Source: Xanthobacteraceae bacterium
GTDB lineage: Bacteria > Pseudomonadota > Alphaproteobacteria > Rhizobiales > Xanthobacteraceae
Direction: 5' to 3'
NCBI GenBank assembly: GCA_029239875.1
Contig: JARBUD010000020.1
Span: 62,001-126,000 of the forward strand
Length of the DNA: 64,000 nucleotides
The notes beneath the pieces are model-generated. The model was given only the letters and a program-made list of their open reading frames with translations. It was not told the DNA's origin and made no database searches. A program made the translations under genes and the position numbers. Positions 10,411 through 17,979 of this stretch are shown here, one piece after another (position 1 is the stretch's first letter; every line of letters starts with the position of its first letter).

Positions 10411-10857
10411 TCAGCCGGAGCGGCCCTCGCGCGCGAGGCGCTGCCAGCGCTCGTCGGTGTGACGGCCGGCATAGTCGCGGTCTATCCCTTCGATGATCTC
10501 GTCGGCGTTCTTGGGATCGACGGCGGCGAGGATGGCATCGATCTTCGCCTCCATGCGGTCGTCGCCTTCCTTGGATTGCGGCGAGCCGACATAGAGCAGG
10601 AAGGCGAGGCCACCGATCTGCCAGATGAGCTGCAGGAACTCGGACTGCCAGTTCTCCAGCGTGTCGCGCATCATCTCGACGGTGTAGCCGGAGACGTCGA
10701 TGGCCGCGCCGTGCTGCGTCTGCTCGTTCACATAGGCGAACCAGCCGAACAGCCAGTGGCCGATCAGCGAGATGATGAAGAATCCCAATGTCACCCAGCC
10801 ATAGCCGTAGCGCCGCCAGATCGATCTGCGGTTCGGTTGAAGCTCGGGCTGCGGCAT
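10411..10857 (-). CDS. Small conserved inner-membrane protein (DUF6766-like)
   Basis: Protein of 148 residues with two predicted membrane helices (YGWVTLGFFIISLIGHWLFG and FLQLIWQIGGLAFLLYVG), separated by a short periplasmic stretch with FAYVNEQTQHG. A charged cytosolic tail ends DRDYAGRHTDERWQRLAREG. It resembles the small DUF6766 membrane proteins, but that assignment is from memory of the pattern. The ATG at 10857 has GGAG 7 bases upstream; the ATG at 10863 is too close to it. It follows the yciF-like gene, with a strong terminator between, so it probably has its own promoter. Function is unknown; the location suggests a stress role. Confidence 0.7.
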   Translation of the reverse strand: MPQPELQPNRRSIWRRYGYGWVTLGFFIISLIGHWLFGWFAYVNEQTQHGAAIDVSGYTVEMMRDTLENWQSEFLQLIWQIGGLAFLLYVGSPQSKEGDDRMEAKIDAILAAVDPKNADEIIEGIDRDYAGRHTDERWQRLAREGRSG

Positions 10858-10903
10858 GCGCATGCTCCGTAAAGAATATCCGGCAAACTATAATCATGAA
10901 GGA

Positions 10904-10932
10904 ATGGCGCCGGCGGATTGCGCCGGCGCCAT
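10904..10932 (-). terminator. Intrinsic terminator after the yciF-like gene
   Basis: Perfect 12-bp stem, ATGGCGCCGGCG (10904-10915) with CGCCGGCGCCAT (10921-10932), around a 5-base loop. It begins six bases beyond the minus-strand stop at 10938 and is followed on that strand by the T-rich stretch TTCCTTCATGATT. The T-run is broken, so read-through is possible. Confidence 0.65.
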
Positions 10933-10937
10933 CCGGG

Positions 10938-11435
10938 TCACGCTGCCTTCAGCGCCTTGGCGTTGGCGACCTGGTCGGCGAGCTTGGTCAGCGTCTCGTC
11001 GGTCAGGGTCTCTTCCTTCAGCGTGGCGTCGAACAGCTTCACCGCGTCCTTCAGGCCCATCACCTGGGCCCAGCGCTTCAGCGTGCCGTAGCGGCTGATC
11101 TCGTAGTGCTCGACCGCCTGCGCGGCGGCGGCGAGCCCGGCGTCGAGGGCCGGCTGGCCCTTGAACTCCTCGAGGATCTCCTCGCCTTCCTCGATGATGC
11201 CGTCGATTGCCGGGCAGGTCTTGCCCTGCGCCCGCTTGCCGATCATCTCGAACACCTGCTGCAGGCGCTCGATCTGGCCCTCGGTCTCGTCGCGGTGCTT
11301 CTCGAAGGCCGCCTTGACCTGCGGCGACTGCGCGCCGCGGGCCATTTTCGGCAGCGCCTTGAGGATCTTGCGCTCGGCGTAATAGATGTCCTTGAGGGTT
11401 TCGTGGAAAAGCGTGTCGAGTGTCTTCTCGGCCAT
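10938..11435 (-). CDS. YciE/YciF-family ferritin-like protein (DUF892)
   Basis: Soluble four-helix ferritin-like protein of 165 residues, the usual family length. The N-terminus TLDTLFHETLKDIYYAERKILKALPKMA is the family signature. Repeated Glu/His positions (YYAERK, KHRDETEGQIERL, VEHYEISRYGTL) would form the metal site. Members are induced by osmotic and oxidative stress and are common in stress islands. The start is well supported and lies just downstream of an exact GGAAC-N16-CGTT promoter, so EcfG control is likely. Confidence 0.92.
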   Translation of the reverse strand: MAEKTLDTLFHETLKDIYYAERKILKALPKMARGAQSPQVKAAFEKHRDETEGQIERLQQVFEMIGKRAQGKTCPAIDGIIEEGEEILEEFKGQPALDAGLAAAAQAVEHYEISRYGTLKRWAQVMGLKDAVKLFDATLKEETLTDETLTKLADQVANAKALKAA

Positions 11436-11473
11436 GGCCGTCTCCTGCTGGATGTCTCCCCAAGCCAGCGAAG

Positions 11474-11498
11474 AACGAGATGGCGGGCGCTTCGTTCC
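11474..11498 (-). promoter_or_regulatory. EcfG (general stress) promoter for the yciF-like gene
   Basis: Read on the minus strand, GGAAC (11498-11494) is followed after exactly 16 bases by CGTT (11477-11474), the published EcfG consensus of alphaproteobacteria. The -10 element ends 38 bases before the start codon at 11435. Three more exact copies occur within 2.3 kb, each placed before a start codon. Confidence 0.8.
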
Positions 11499-11508
11499 GG
11501 CTCTTCCC

Positions 11509-12129
11509 CTAAAGCGCCCATGCTTCCGCCCGGTCGAGCACCGCCTGCGTCGTCAATGTCTCGATCTGTTGGGCGAAGCGGGTGCGGTAGAGCGTCAGCG
11601 CCGCATCGTGTCCCTCGTCGGAGGAGGAGCACACGGCATCTTCCACCACGACGACGCGGTAGCCGTGGTCGACGGCGTCCATCACGGTCGCGAGCACGCA
11701 CATGTCGGTCTCCGCACCGGTGACGATCAACGTATCCGTGCCGTGACCGTTGAGCACCGGCGCCAGCCCCGGCGCCGAGAAGGCGGAGAAGCGGCGCTTG
11801 TCGACGATGCAGTCGGGCCGGGCGAGCGGCCTCAGCTCGTCGACGAGGTCGAGCAGGGACGGATCGAGCCTCTCCAGCGTCAGGCCGGACCAGCGCTGGT
11901 AATAGTCCCGCCAGGTGCCGATCTCCGCGCCGGGATCGCGTGCGGGGATGAAGCGAGTGAACACGCTGCGCTCGCCGAAGCGCTCGGCCACCGCCGCGAT
12001 GTTCGGCAGGGAATTCACCATCCACGGCGTCGGCCAAGGACCGCCCGGCGAGAACAGCCGCTGCATGTCGAGGCACAGATGCACCGCGCGGCCCGGACGG
12101 CCGCCGTCTACTCCCCCTCCGCCCTCCAT
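11509..12129 (-). CDS. Cysteine hydrolase, isochorismatase family
   Basis: Soluble hydrolase of 206 residues in the isochorismatase/nicotinamidase superfamily. The catalytic triad is visible: Asp in HLCLDMQRLF, Lys in IVDKRRFSAF, Cys in VTGAETDMCVLATV. Substrates in this family are amides or enol ethers and cannot be assigned here. The start at 12129 (MEGGGG) leaves a 13-bp gap after the DUF2934 gene; an ATG at 12165 would overlap that gene. It probably belongs to the DUF2934 operon, and so to the EcfG promoter at 12595-12619. Confidence 0.85.
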   Translation of the reverse strand: MEGGGGVDGGRPGRAVHLCLDMQRLFSPGGPWPTPWMVNSLPNIAAVAERFGERSVFTRFIPARDPGAEIGTWRDYYQRWSGLTLERLDPSLLDLVDELRPLARPDCIVDKRRFSAFSAPGLAPVLNGHGTDTLIVTGAETDMCVLATVMDAVDHGYRVVVVEDAVCSSSDEGHDAALTLYRTRFAQQIETLTTQAVLDRAEAWAL

Positions 12130-12142
12130 GACCGGCCGCCTC

Positions 12143-12553
12143 TCACCTGACGCGCGAGCCGGCAAGGCCGCTCATCGCGCCCTCGCGATCGGCCGGCGGC
12201 GAGCCCGGGCCGCGGCGGCTCGGCGGTACCTCGAGCGTGCGCCGGATCGTCTCGATCTCGCTGATCGGCTCGTATTCGCCGCCCTCCATGACGACGTTGG
12301 GATCGACGTCGTCCCGGTGCGGGATCGGCGGCTTGCCGGTCTCCTGCGAGCGCGGATAGCCGCCGGTGTCCTTCGTCTCGGCGGGCTGCGGCGGGGCCGC
12401 GGCGGCGTCGACGGGACGGAAGCTCTCGCATCCCTCCTCCGCCATGGCCGCCTCTGCGAGGCGCCAATAATGCTCGGAGCGATTTTGCGGGCAGCCGTCT
12501 TCCGTCCAGAGCTGGCGCGCGCGCAGGCGGATGCGTTCGTCGCGATCGACCAT
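12143..12553 (-). CDS. DUF2934-domain protein
   Basis: Soluble protein of 136 residues. The N-terminal 40 residues (DERIRLRARQLWTEDGCPQNRSEHYWRLAEAAM) match the DUF2934 motif, with its Arg-X-X-Ala-X-X-Leu-Trp and His-Trp-X-X-Ala-Glu positions. The rest is Pro/Glu-rich and probably disordered. GGGAGGAA lies before the ATG. Members are frequent in Rhizobiales stress regulons; biochemical function is unknown. It is divergent from topoisomerase IB and has an exact EcfG promoter 42 bases upstream. Confidence 0.8.
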   Translation of the reverse strand: MVDRDERIRLRARQLWTEDGCPQNRSEHYWRLAEAAMAEEGCESFRPVDAAAAPPQPAETKDTGGYPRSQETGKPPIPHRDDVDPNVVMEGGEYEPISEIETIRRTLEVPPSRRGPGSPPADREGAMSGLAGSRVR

Positions 12554-12594
12554 GATTTCCTCCCTCGATTCCTGTTGCCGCTGTTCGCCGGAAC

Positions 12595-12619
12595 AACGTG
12601 CCGGGGACGCGCACGTTCC
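12595..12619 (-). promoter_or_regulatory. EcfG promoter for the DUF2934/cysteine hydrolase operon
   Basis: On the minus strand GGAAC (12619-12615), 16 bases, CGTT (12598-12595). The -10 lies 41 bases upstream of the start codon at 12553. It is one half of a divergent pair of exact matches in a 141-bp intergenic region. Confidence 0.8.
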
Positions 12620-12630
12620 TGACGGCGCCG

Positions 12631-12655
12631 GGAACGGGGTCCCGTCGGCGACGTT
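12631..12655 (+). promoter_or_regulatory. EcfG promoter for topoisomerase IB
   Basis: GGAAC (12631-12635), 16 bases, CGTT (12652-12655) on the plus strand, 39 bases before the ATG at 12695. It faces away from the matching minus-strand promoter; the -35 boxes are 11 bases apart. Confidence 0.8.
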
Positions 12656-12694
12656 GAGGAGGCGGGCGCCTCTGCCCCCTGCCGGGTTCTACCC

Positions 12695-13807
12695 ATGTCC
12701 GAGACACCAACCGTTCGGCGGCTTGCGCGGCGCTTCGGCCTGCGCCTGGTGCGTCCCGCCGCGCTGACCATCCGCCGCAAGCGCCATGGCGCCGGCTTCG
12801 CCTACCGACACGCCGACGGCACGCCCGTCACCGACCGGCAGACGCTGGACCGCCTTAGGCGCCTCGCCGTGCCGCCGGCCTATGAGAACGTCCGCTTCGC
12901 CACCGACGCGCGCGCGCATCTCCAGGCGGTCGGCGAGGACGCGGCCGGGCGGCTGCAATACCGCTACCATCCCGACTGGACCTGCGTGCGCGAGGCGGTG
13001 AAGGCCCAGCGCCTCGCAGGCCTCGCCGAGGCGCTCCCCGTGATCTCGCGCGCGGTGCGGCGCTCGCTGCGGCGGCCCGAGCCGGACCGGCGGCTGGCAC
13101 TCGCCGCCGCGGTGCATCTCGTCTCGCTCACCGCCATCCGCGCCGGCAGCGATCAATACGCCGCCGAGCACGGCACCCGCGGCGCCACCACGCTGCTGAA
13201 ATCGCATGTACGGATCGAGGGCGACACGATCGCGCTCAGCTTCAAGAGCAAGGGCGGCAAGGCGATCGCCAAGCAGGTGCGCGACGCGGCGCTGGCGCAG
13301 GCGCTGACGAGGCTGCGCGAGCTGCCGGGCCGCCGGCTGTTCAAGTATCGCAACGGCAAGGGCGCCATCCACGCCATCCGCGCCGGCGACGTGAACGCCT
13401 TCCTGAAGGAGGTCGGCCGCCGGCCGATCTCGCTGAAGGATTTCCGCACGCTCACCGCCTCCATGGGCGTGCTCGACCAGCTCGGCCGCCTCGACCCGGA
13501 AACCAGCGAGCGCGGGCGGCGCCGGCAGGTCAAGGCGGCCATCGCGCCGCTGGCCGAGGAGCTCGCCAACACGCTCACCGTCTGCCGCACCTCCTATGTG
13601 CACGACACCGTCATCACCGCCTTCGAGGCGGGGCGGCTCGCCGAGGCAAGCCAGGCGCGGTCGGCGGCCGCCCGCGCGGCGTTGCTGTCGGAACTGCTGC
13701 GCGAGGGCGGGCGCGGGGCCGGCGGGGCGCCCGCCCCGCCTGTGCGCACCGGGCGGAAAGCAGCGGCGGTGCCGGAACACATCGCCCGTGCGGCCGTTCA
13801 TCCCTGA
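12695..13807 (+). CDS. DNA topoisomerase IB (poxvirus/bacterial type)
   Basis: Relaxes supercoiled DNA through a 3'-phosphotyrosyl intermediate. The 370 residues carry the bacterial TopIB N-terminal domain (LTIRRKRHGAGFAYRHADG, VPPAYENVRF) and the catalytic domain. Visible active-site elements are the Arg of TAIRAGSDQYA, the Lys in SFKSKGGK, the SLKDFRTLTAS block and the nucleophilic Tyr in TVCRTSYVHDTVI. The C-terminal 40 residues are Ala/Gly/Arg-rich. TopIB genes in alphaproteobacteria are often under general-stress control, and an exact EcfG promoter precedes this one. The ribosome binding site is weak. Confidence 0.93.
   Translation: MSETPTVRRLARRFGLRLVRPAALTIRRKRHGAGFAYRHADGTPVTDRQTLDRLRRLAVPPAYENVRFATDARAHLQAVGEDAAGRLQYRYHPDWTCVREAVKAQRLAGLAEALPVISRAVRRSLRRPEPDRRLALAAAVHLVSLTAIRAGSDQYAAEHGTRGATTLLKSHVRIEGDTIALSFKSKGGKAIAKQVRDAALAQALTRLRELPGRRLFKYRNGKGAIHAIRAGDVNAFLKEVGRRPISLKDFRTLTASMGVLDQLGRLDPETSERGRRRQVKAAIAPLAEELANTLTVCRTSYVHDTVITAFEAGRLAEASQARSAAARAALLSELLREGGRGAGGAPAPPVRTGRKAAAVPEHIARAAVHP
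13774..13798 (+). promoter_or_regulatory. EcfG promoter inside the end of topoisomerase IB
   Basis: GGAAC (13774-13778), 16 bases, CGTT (13795-13798), overlapping the last codons of topoisomerase IB and ending 26 bases before the next gene at 13825. Because the oxidase operon starts only 16 bp after that small gene, this promoter may also drive the oxidase. Confidence 0.75.
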
Positions 13808-13824
13808 CGACGGAGGGCAAGGCG

Positions 13825-14097
13825 ATGCAGACGGCTTCACACGGCAAGATCGACCACGGAACGACCGACATCTACCGCATCCAGGGCAGCGAGGCAGACT
13901 GGCACGTCGCCTTCAACGAGCAGCTCGGCATGGGCTATGCCAGCAAGGAGGCGGCCTTCGAGGCCGCGGTGGCGGCGGCCTCAAACGCCATTCGCGACGG
14001 CCATGAGGTGGTCATCGTGGTGCCCGGCGCCAAGGCTGGCGAGACCCTGCTCGGGACGGAGGACAGCGGCGGCCTCGATTGGGGTTCGCTGACTTAA
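13825..14097 (+). CDS. Small hypothetical protein, 90 residues
   Basis: Not recognised with confidence. It is a soluble, acidic protein with no signal peptide or membrane segment. The middle (DWHVAFNEQLGMGYASKEAAFEAAVAAASNAIRDGHEVVIVV) resembles the beta-beta-alpha pattern of DUF2188-like proteins. GGAGGG precedes the ATG at good spacing. An exact EcfG promoter lies just upstream and coxB starts 16 bp downstream. Confidence 0.7.
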   Translation: MQTASHGKIDHGTTDIYRIQGSEADWHVAFNEQLGMGYASKEAAFEAAVAAASNAIRDGHEVVIVVPGAKAGETLLGTEDSGGLDWGSLT

Positions 14098-14113
14098 ACC
14101 TCCGGCCGCGGAC

Positions 14114-15100
14114 GTGGCACGGCGGGCGGGCGGGCATCGTCACCGCGCGGACCGGGCCGTCGCGCTCGGCGGCGCGATGCTGCTCGCCGGCTGCTCGGGG
14201 CCGCAATCGGCGCTCGACCCGGCCGGCCACGAGGCGGCGGAGGTGCTCACCCTGTTCTGGGTGATGCTCGCCGGCGCCGGGCTGATCTGGGCCGTCGTCA
14301 TCAGCGCCGCCGTGTTCGGCGGCCGATTCCAGAAGCAGCCGCTCGGCGAACGGGCGGGGCTGCGCATCATCCTCTGGGCGGGGGCGGTGTTCCCCACCGT
14401 CGTGCTGGCGGGGCTGCTGGTCTTCGGGCTGCGGCTGATGCCCATCCTGCGCGCCGCGGAGCCGGCGCTGCGCATCGAGGTGTCGGGCGAGCAGTACTGG
14501 TGGCGCGTGACCTATCTCGGCCCGGACGGCACCCGCATCGAGAGCGCCAACGAACTGCGCCTGCCGGTCGGTCGGGCGGTTGAGCTCGTGCTGACCAGCG
14601 CCGACGTCATCCATTCTCTGTGGGTGCCGGCGCTCGCCGGCAAGATGGACCTCATCCCCGGCCGCACCAACCGGCTGGTGCTGCGGCCCGAGCGCACCGG
14701 CGTCTATCGCGGCGCCTGCGCGGAGTTCTGCGGCCGCTCGCACGCCCTGATGGCCTTCCCGGTCGTCGTCATGGAGCCGGCGGAGTTCGACGCCTGGCTC
14801 GCGCGCGAGACCGCGCCGGCCCCGCCCGGCGGCGATCCGGGCGCCTTCCTCGCCAATGGCTGCGGCGGCTGCCACACGGTGCGCGGCACCGAGGCCGCCG
14901 GGACCATCGGCCCCGACCTCACCCATCTCGCCGACCGACGAACCATCGGCGCGGGCATCCTGCCCAATACGCCGGAGAACCTGAAGCGCTTCATCGCCGA
15001 CACCGAGCGGGTGAAGCCCGGCGTGCGCATGCCTTCCTTCGGCATGCTGCCGCCCGCCGACATCGAGGCCATCGCCGCCTATCTGGGGAGCCTGAAATGA
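14114..15100 (+). CDS. coxB: Cytochrome c oxidase subunit II with fused cytochrome c domain (caa3 type)
   Basis: Membrane-anchored electron-entry subunit, 328 residues. A lipoprotein signal (AVALGGAMLLAGC) is followed by two helices (EAAEVLTLFWVMLAGAGLIWAVV, IILWAGAVFPTVVLAGLLV). The CuA domain has EVSGEQYWWRV, the His of ADVIHSLWVPAL and the Cys/Cys/His/Met cluster CAEFCGRSHALM. A C-terminal class I cytochrome c carries CGGCH (about 254-258) with a likely axial Met in VRMPSFGM. The start is a GTG at 14114; no good ribosome site is seen, and the next ATG (14177) would delete most of the signal. Its stop overlaps the CtaDE start (ATGA). Confidence 0.92.
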   Translation: MARRAGGHRHRADRAVALGGAMLLAGCSGPQSALDPAGHEAAEVLTLFWVMLAGAGLIWAVVISAAVFGGRFQKQPLGERAGLRIILWAGAVFPTVVLAGLLVFGLRLMPILRAAEPALRIEVSGEQYWWRVTYLGPDGTRIESANELRLPVGRAVELVLTSADVIHSLWVPALAGKMDLIPGRTNRLVLRPERTGVYRGACAEFCGRSHALMAFPVVVMEPAEFDAWLARETAPAPPGGDPGAFLANGCGGCHTVRGTEAAGTIGPDLTHLADRRTIGAGILPNTPENLKRFIADTERVKPGVRMPSFGMLPPADIEAIAAYLGSLK

Positions 15101-17601
15101 AGGCACGCGAGAGCGACATCGAACGCCGCCAGCATGAGGAGGAGGAGCTGCGCCGCACCTGGGCCTTCTCCACCGGCTGGCGCTACCTCTCCAACGTCAA
15201 CAACCAGATCGTCGGCCTCTGGTACACCGGCGCCTCGTTCTTCTTCTTCCTCTTCGCCGGCGTGCTGGCGCTGATCATGCGCGCGCAGCTCGCCGTGCCC
15301 AATAACGACCTCGTCTCGGCCGGCACCTACAACCAGCTCTTCACGCTGCACGGCACGATGATGATGTTCCTCTTCGCCGTGCCGATCTTCGAGGCGGTGG
15401 CGATCCTCATCCTGCCGCAGATGCTGGCGGCGCGGGACCTGCCCTTCCCGCGGCTGTCCGCCTTCGGGTTCTGGTGCTTCCTCATCGGCGGCGTGTTCGT
15501 CGCCGGCTCGATCTTCTTCGATGCCGCGCCGGACGGCGGCTGGTTCATGTACCCGCCGCTCGCCACCGACACCACGCAGAGCGGCATCGGCGCCGATATC
15601 TGGCTGCTTGGCCTCTCCTTCATCGAGGTCGCCTCCATCGCCGCGGCGGTGGAGCTGATCGTCGGCGTGCTGAAGTGCCGCCCGCCGGGCATGCGCATCA
15701 ACCTGATGCCGCTCTATTGCTGGTACGTGCTGATCGTCGGCGGGATGATCCTGTTCGCCTTCCCCCCGCTGATCGCCGGCGACATCCTGTTCGAGATGCA
15801 GCGGCTGTTCGACTGGCCGTTCTTCGACGTCGCGCGCGGCGGCGATCCCGTGCTGTGGCAGCACCTGTTCTGGATCTTCGGCCATCCGGAGGTCTACATC
15901 ATCTTCCTTCCCTCGATCGCGCTGCTCGCGATGATCGTGCCGACCTTCGCGCAGCGGCCGATCCTCGGCTATGGCTGGATCGTGCTGGCGGCGGTGGGCA
16001 CCGGCTTCCTCAGCTTCGGGCTGTGGGCGCACCACATGTTCACCATCGGCCTGTCGGCGCTGTCGCTCGGCTTCTTCTCGGCGGCGTCCGAGGCGGTGGC
16101 GATCCCCACGGGCGTGCAGATCTTCGTCTTCGTGGCGACGCTGCTGGCGGGACGGGTGATCTTCTCCATCCCCATGCTGTTCGCCACGGGAGCGCTCGCC
16201 ATCTTCGTCTTCGGCGGGCTCACGGGCGTGATGGTGGCCCTCGCCCCGTTCGACTGGCAGGCGCATGACAGCTACTTCGTCGTCGCCCACCTGCACTACA
16301 CGCTGATCGGCGGCATGTTCTTCCCGCTCATCGCCGGCGTGTACTACTTCCATCCCTTCATCACTGGGCGGATGCTGTCGGAGAGGCTTGGCCGCTGGTC
16401 GTTCTGGCTGATGTTCGCCGGCTTCAACATCGCCTTCCTGCCGATGCACATCACCGGCCTGCGCGGCATGCCGCGGCGGGTCTTCACCTATCCCAACGGG
16501 CTCGGCTGGGACTGGCTCAACCTCGTCTCGACGGTGGGTGCCTTCACCATGGCGGCGGGCATCGCCGTGCTGGTCATCGACGTGCTGCGGCTGGGCAAGA
16601 AGCGCGCGCCGCAGAATCCGTGGAAGGCCGGTACGCTGGAATGGGTCGCGGGCGATCCTTCCGAGCCCTGGGGCATACGCTCGGTGCCGCCGGTCTCCAG
16701 CCGCTATCCGCTCTGGGACCAGCCCGGCCTGATGGAGGACATCGCCGCCGGCCGCTTCTATCTGCCCGGCGCGCCGGACGGCAAGCGCGAGACCCTGGTC
16801 ACCGACGTGCTCGACGCCACGCCGGAGCAGGTGCTGCGCGTGCCCGGCGACAGCTTCAAGCCGATGATCGCCGCCGTGCTCATCGGCGGAAGCTTCATCG
16901 CCACCACCTTCCACTGGTGGATCGCGGCGCTCGTCTCCGGCGGCCTCGGCATCGCCGCGATCATGGTTTGGCTGTGGACCGGCACCGCCCGCATCCCGGA
17001 AAAGCCGGCCGCCGACGCCGGCATGGGGCTGGAGCTGCCGCTCTACGCCTCCGGCTCGGCCTCGGTCGGCTGGTGGGCGATGTTCATCACCATGGTCGGC
17101 GACGGCACCGCCTTTCTGAGCCTCGTCTTCGCTTATTTCTACTACTGGACCATCCACGCCGCCTTCCCGCCCGAGGGCATGGCGATGCCGGATGCCTGGC
17201 TGGCGCTGGGAGCCGGCGCGGCGACGCTCCTCGCCTGGCTGCTGATGCTGTTCGCCCGGCGGGAGAACTGGTGGGATCGTCCCGGCATGGTGCGCGCATC
17301 GCTCGCGCTCTCGCTCCTGCTGGCGCTCGCCGGGGCGGCGCTGCTGCTGCTCGCCCCCTGGGAGCTCGACCCGACCGAGCATGTCTATCCGGCGACGGTG
17401 TGGGTGCTGGCACTGTGGACGGCGCTGCATCTCGCGGTCGGCGTGCTGATGCAGGGCTACTGCCTCGCCGGGAGCTTTGCCGGCAAATTGACCGGCAAGC
17501 ACGACATCGACCTGCGTAACGTCGTGCTCTACTGGCACTTCGCCGCCCTCACCATGGCGACCACCCTGGCGGTGATCGTCCTCGCCCCGCTCGCGAGTTG
17601 A
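15097..17601 (+). CDS. Cytochrome c oxidase subunit I-III fusion (CtaD-CtaE)
   Basis: Catalytic core of a haem-copper oxidase, 834 residues. Residues 1-560 are subunit I: low-spin haem His85 (TLHGT), CuB ligands His263, His312 and His313, cross-linked Tyr267 (GHPEVY), and haem ligands His398 and His400 (VAHLHY). After a soluble linker, about residues 690-834 form subunit III helices (VGWWAMFITMVGDGTAFLSLVFAYFYYW). Asp113 and Glu265 of the D-channel are kept. The Lys of the K-channel motif IPTGVK is Gln341 (IPTGVQIF), and D-channel Asn positions are changed. The start at 15097 overlaps the coxB stop. Confidence 0.93.
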   Translation: MKARESDIERRQHEEEELRRTWAFSTGWRYLSNVNNQIVGLWYTGASFFFFLFAGVLALIMRAQLAVPNNDLVSAGTYNQLFTLHGTMMMFLFAVPIFEAVAILILPQMLAARDLPFPRLSAFGFWCFLIGGVFVAGSIFFDAAPDGGWFMYPPLATDTTQSGIGADIWLLGLSFIEVASIAAAVELIVGVLKCRPPGMRINLMPLYCWYVLIVGGMILFAFPPLIAGDILFEMQRLFDWPFFDVARGGDPVLWQHLFWIFGHPEVYIIFLPSIALLAMIVPTFAQRPILGYGWIVLAAVGTGFLSFGLWAHHMFTIGLSALSLGFFSAASEAVAIPTGVQIFVFVATLLAGRVIFSIPMLFATGALAIFVFGGLTGVMVALAPFDWQAHDSYFVVAHLHYTLIGGMFFPLIAGVYYFHPFITGRMLSERLGRWSFWLMFAGFNIAFLPMHITGLRGMPRRVFTYPNGLGWDWLNLVSTVGAFTMAAGIAVLVIDVLRLGKKRAPQNPWKAGTLEWVAGDPSEPWGIRSVPPVSSRYPLWDQPGLMEDIAAGRFYLPGAPDGKRETLVTDVLDATPEQVLRVPGDSFKPMIAAVLIGGSFIATTFHWWIAALVSGGLGIAAIMVWLWTGTARIPEKPAADAGMGLELPLYASGSASVGWWAMFITMVGDGTAFLSLVFAYFYYWTIHAAFPPEGMAMPDAWLALGAGAATLLAWLLMLFARRENWWDRPGMVRASLALSLLLALAGAALLLLAPWELDPTEHVYPATVWVLALWTALHLAVGVLMQGYCLAGSFAGKLTGKHDIDLRNVVLYWHFAALTMATTLAVIVLAPLAS

Positions 17602-17610
17602 GGAGCCGCC

Positions 17611-17979
17611 ATGCTGTTCCGCCGCGAGACGCCGAACCTCTGGACGCTGCTCACCCCGCCGGTGGTGTGGGCGTTCCATTTCCTGTTCTGCTACGTCGCC
17701 TCGGCCATCGTCTGCGCCAAGGCGCCGGAGGCGCTCGGCACGCTGCGCCTCGCCATCGCCGGGGCCACCGTGGCCGCGCTCGGGCTCATCCTCGTCGCCG
17801 GCGTGCAGGCGTGGCGCCATTGGGGCTTCGGCTCCGACATGCCGCCGCACAACCAGGCGACCGACGAGGACCAGCAGCATTTCCTCGGCCTCGCCACGCT
17901 GCTGCTCTGCGCGCTCAGCGCGGTCAGCGTGGTGTTCGGGGCCCTGCCGGCGCTGTTCGTCACGGAGTGCGTGCGATGA
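17611..17979 (+). CDS. Small membrane protein of the oxidase operon
   Basis: Protein of 122 residues with three predicted helices (VVWAFHFLFCYVASAIVC, LAIAGATVAALGLILVAGV, LGLATLLLCALSAVSVVFGALPALF). A conserved-looking loop, WRHWGFGSDMPPHNQATDEDQQHFLG, lies between helices 2 and 3. I recognise no characterised family; similar small proteins occur between fused ctaDE and ctaG genes. GAGGAG precedes the ATG. Its stop overlaps the ctaG start (ATGA). A role in oxidase assembly or stability is inferred from position alone. Confidence 0.75.
   Translation: MLFRRETPNLWTLLTPPVVWAFHFLFCYVASAIVCAKAPEALGTLRLAIAGATVAALGLILVAGVQAWRHWGFGSDMPPHNQATDEDQQHFLGLATLLLCALSAVSVVFGALPALFVTECVR

Noticed and set aside
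11509-12165. Longer start (12165) for the isochorismatase-like hydrolase
   Set aside because: It would overlap the DUF2934 gene and adds non-conserved residues; the ATG at 12129 fits the gap.
15079-17880. A 933-codon open frame antisense to the oxidase fusion gene
   Set aside because: Its product is Arg/Gly/His-rich with no fold-like pattern, while the opposite strand encodes all oxidase ligands. Long antisense frames are expected in GC-rich DNA with biased third positions.
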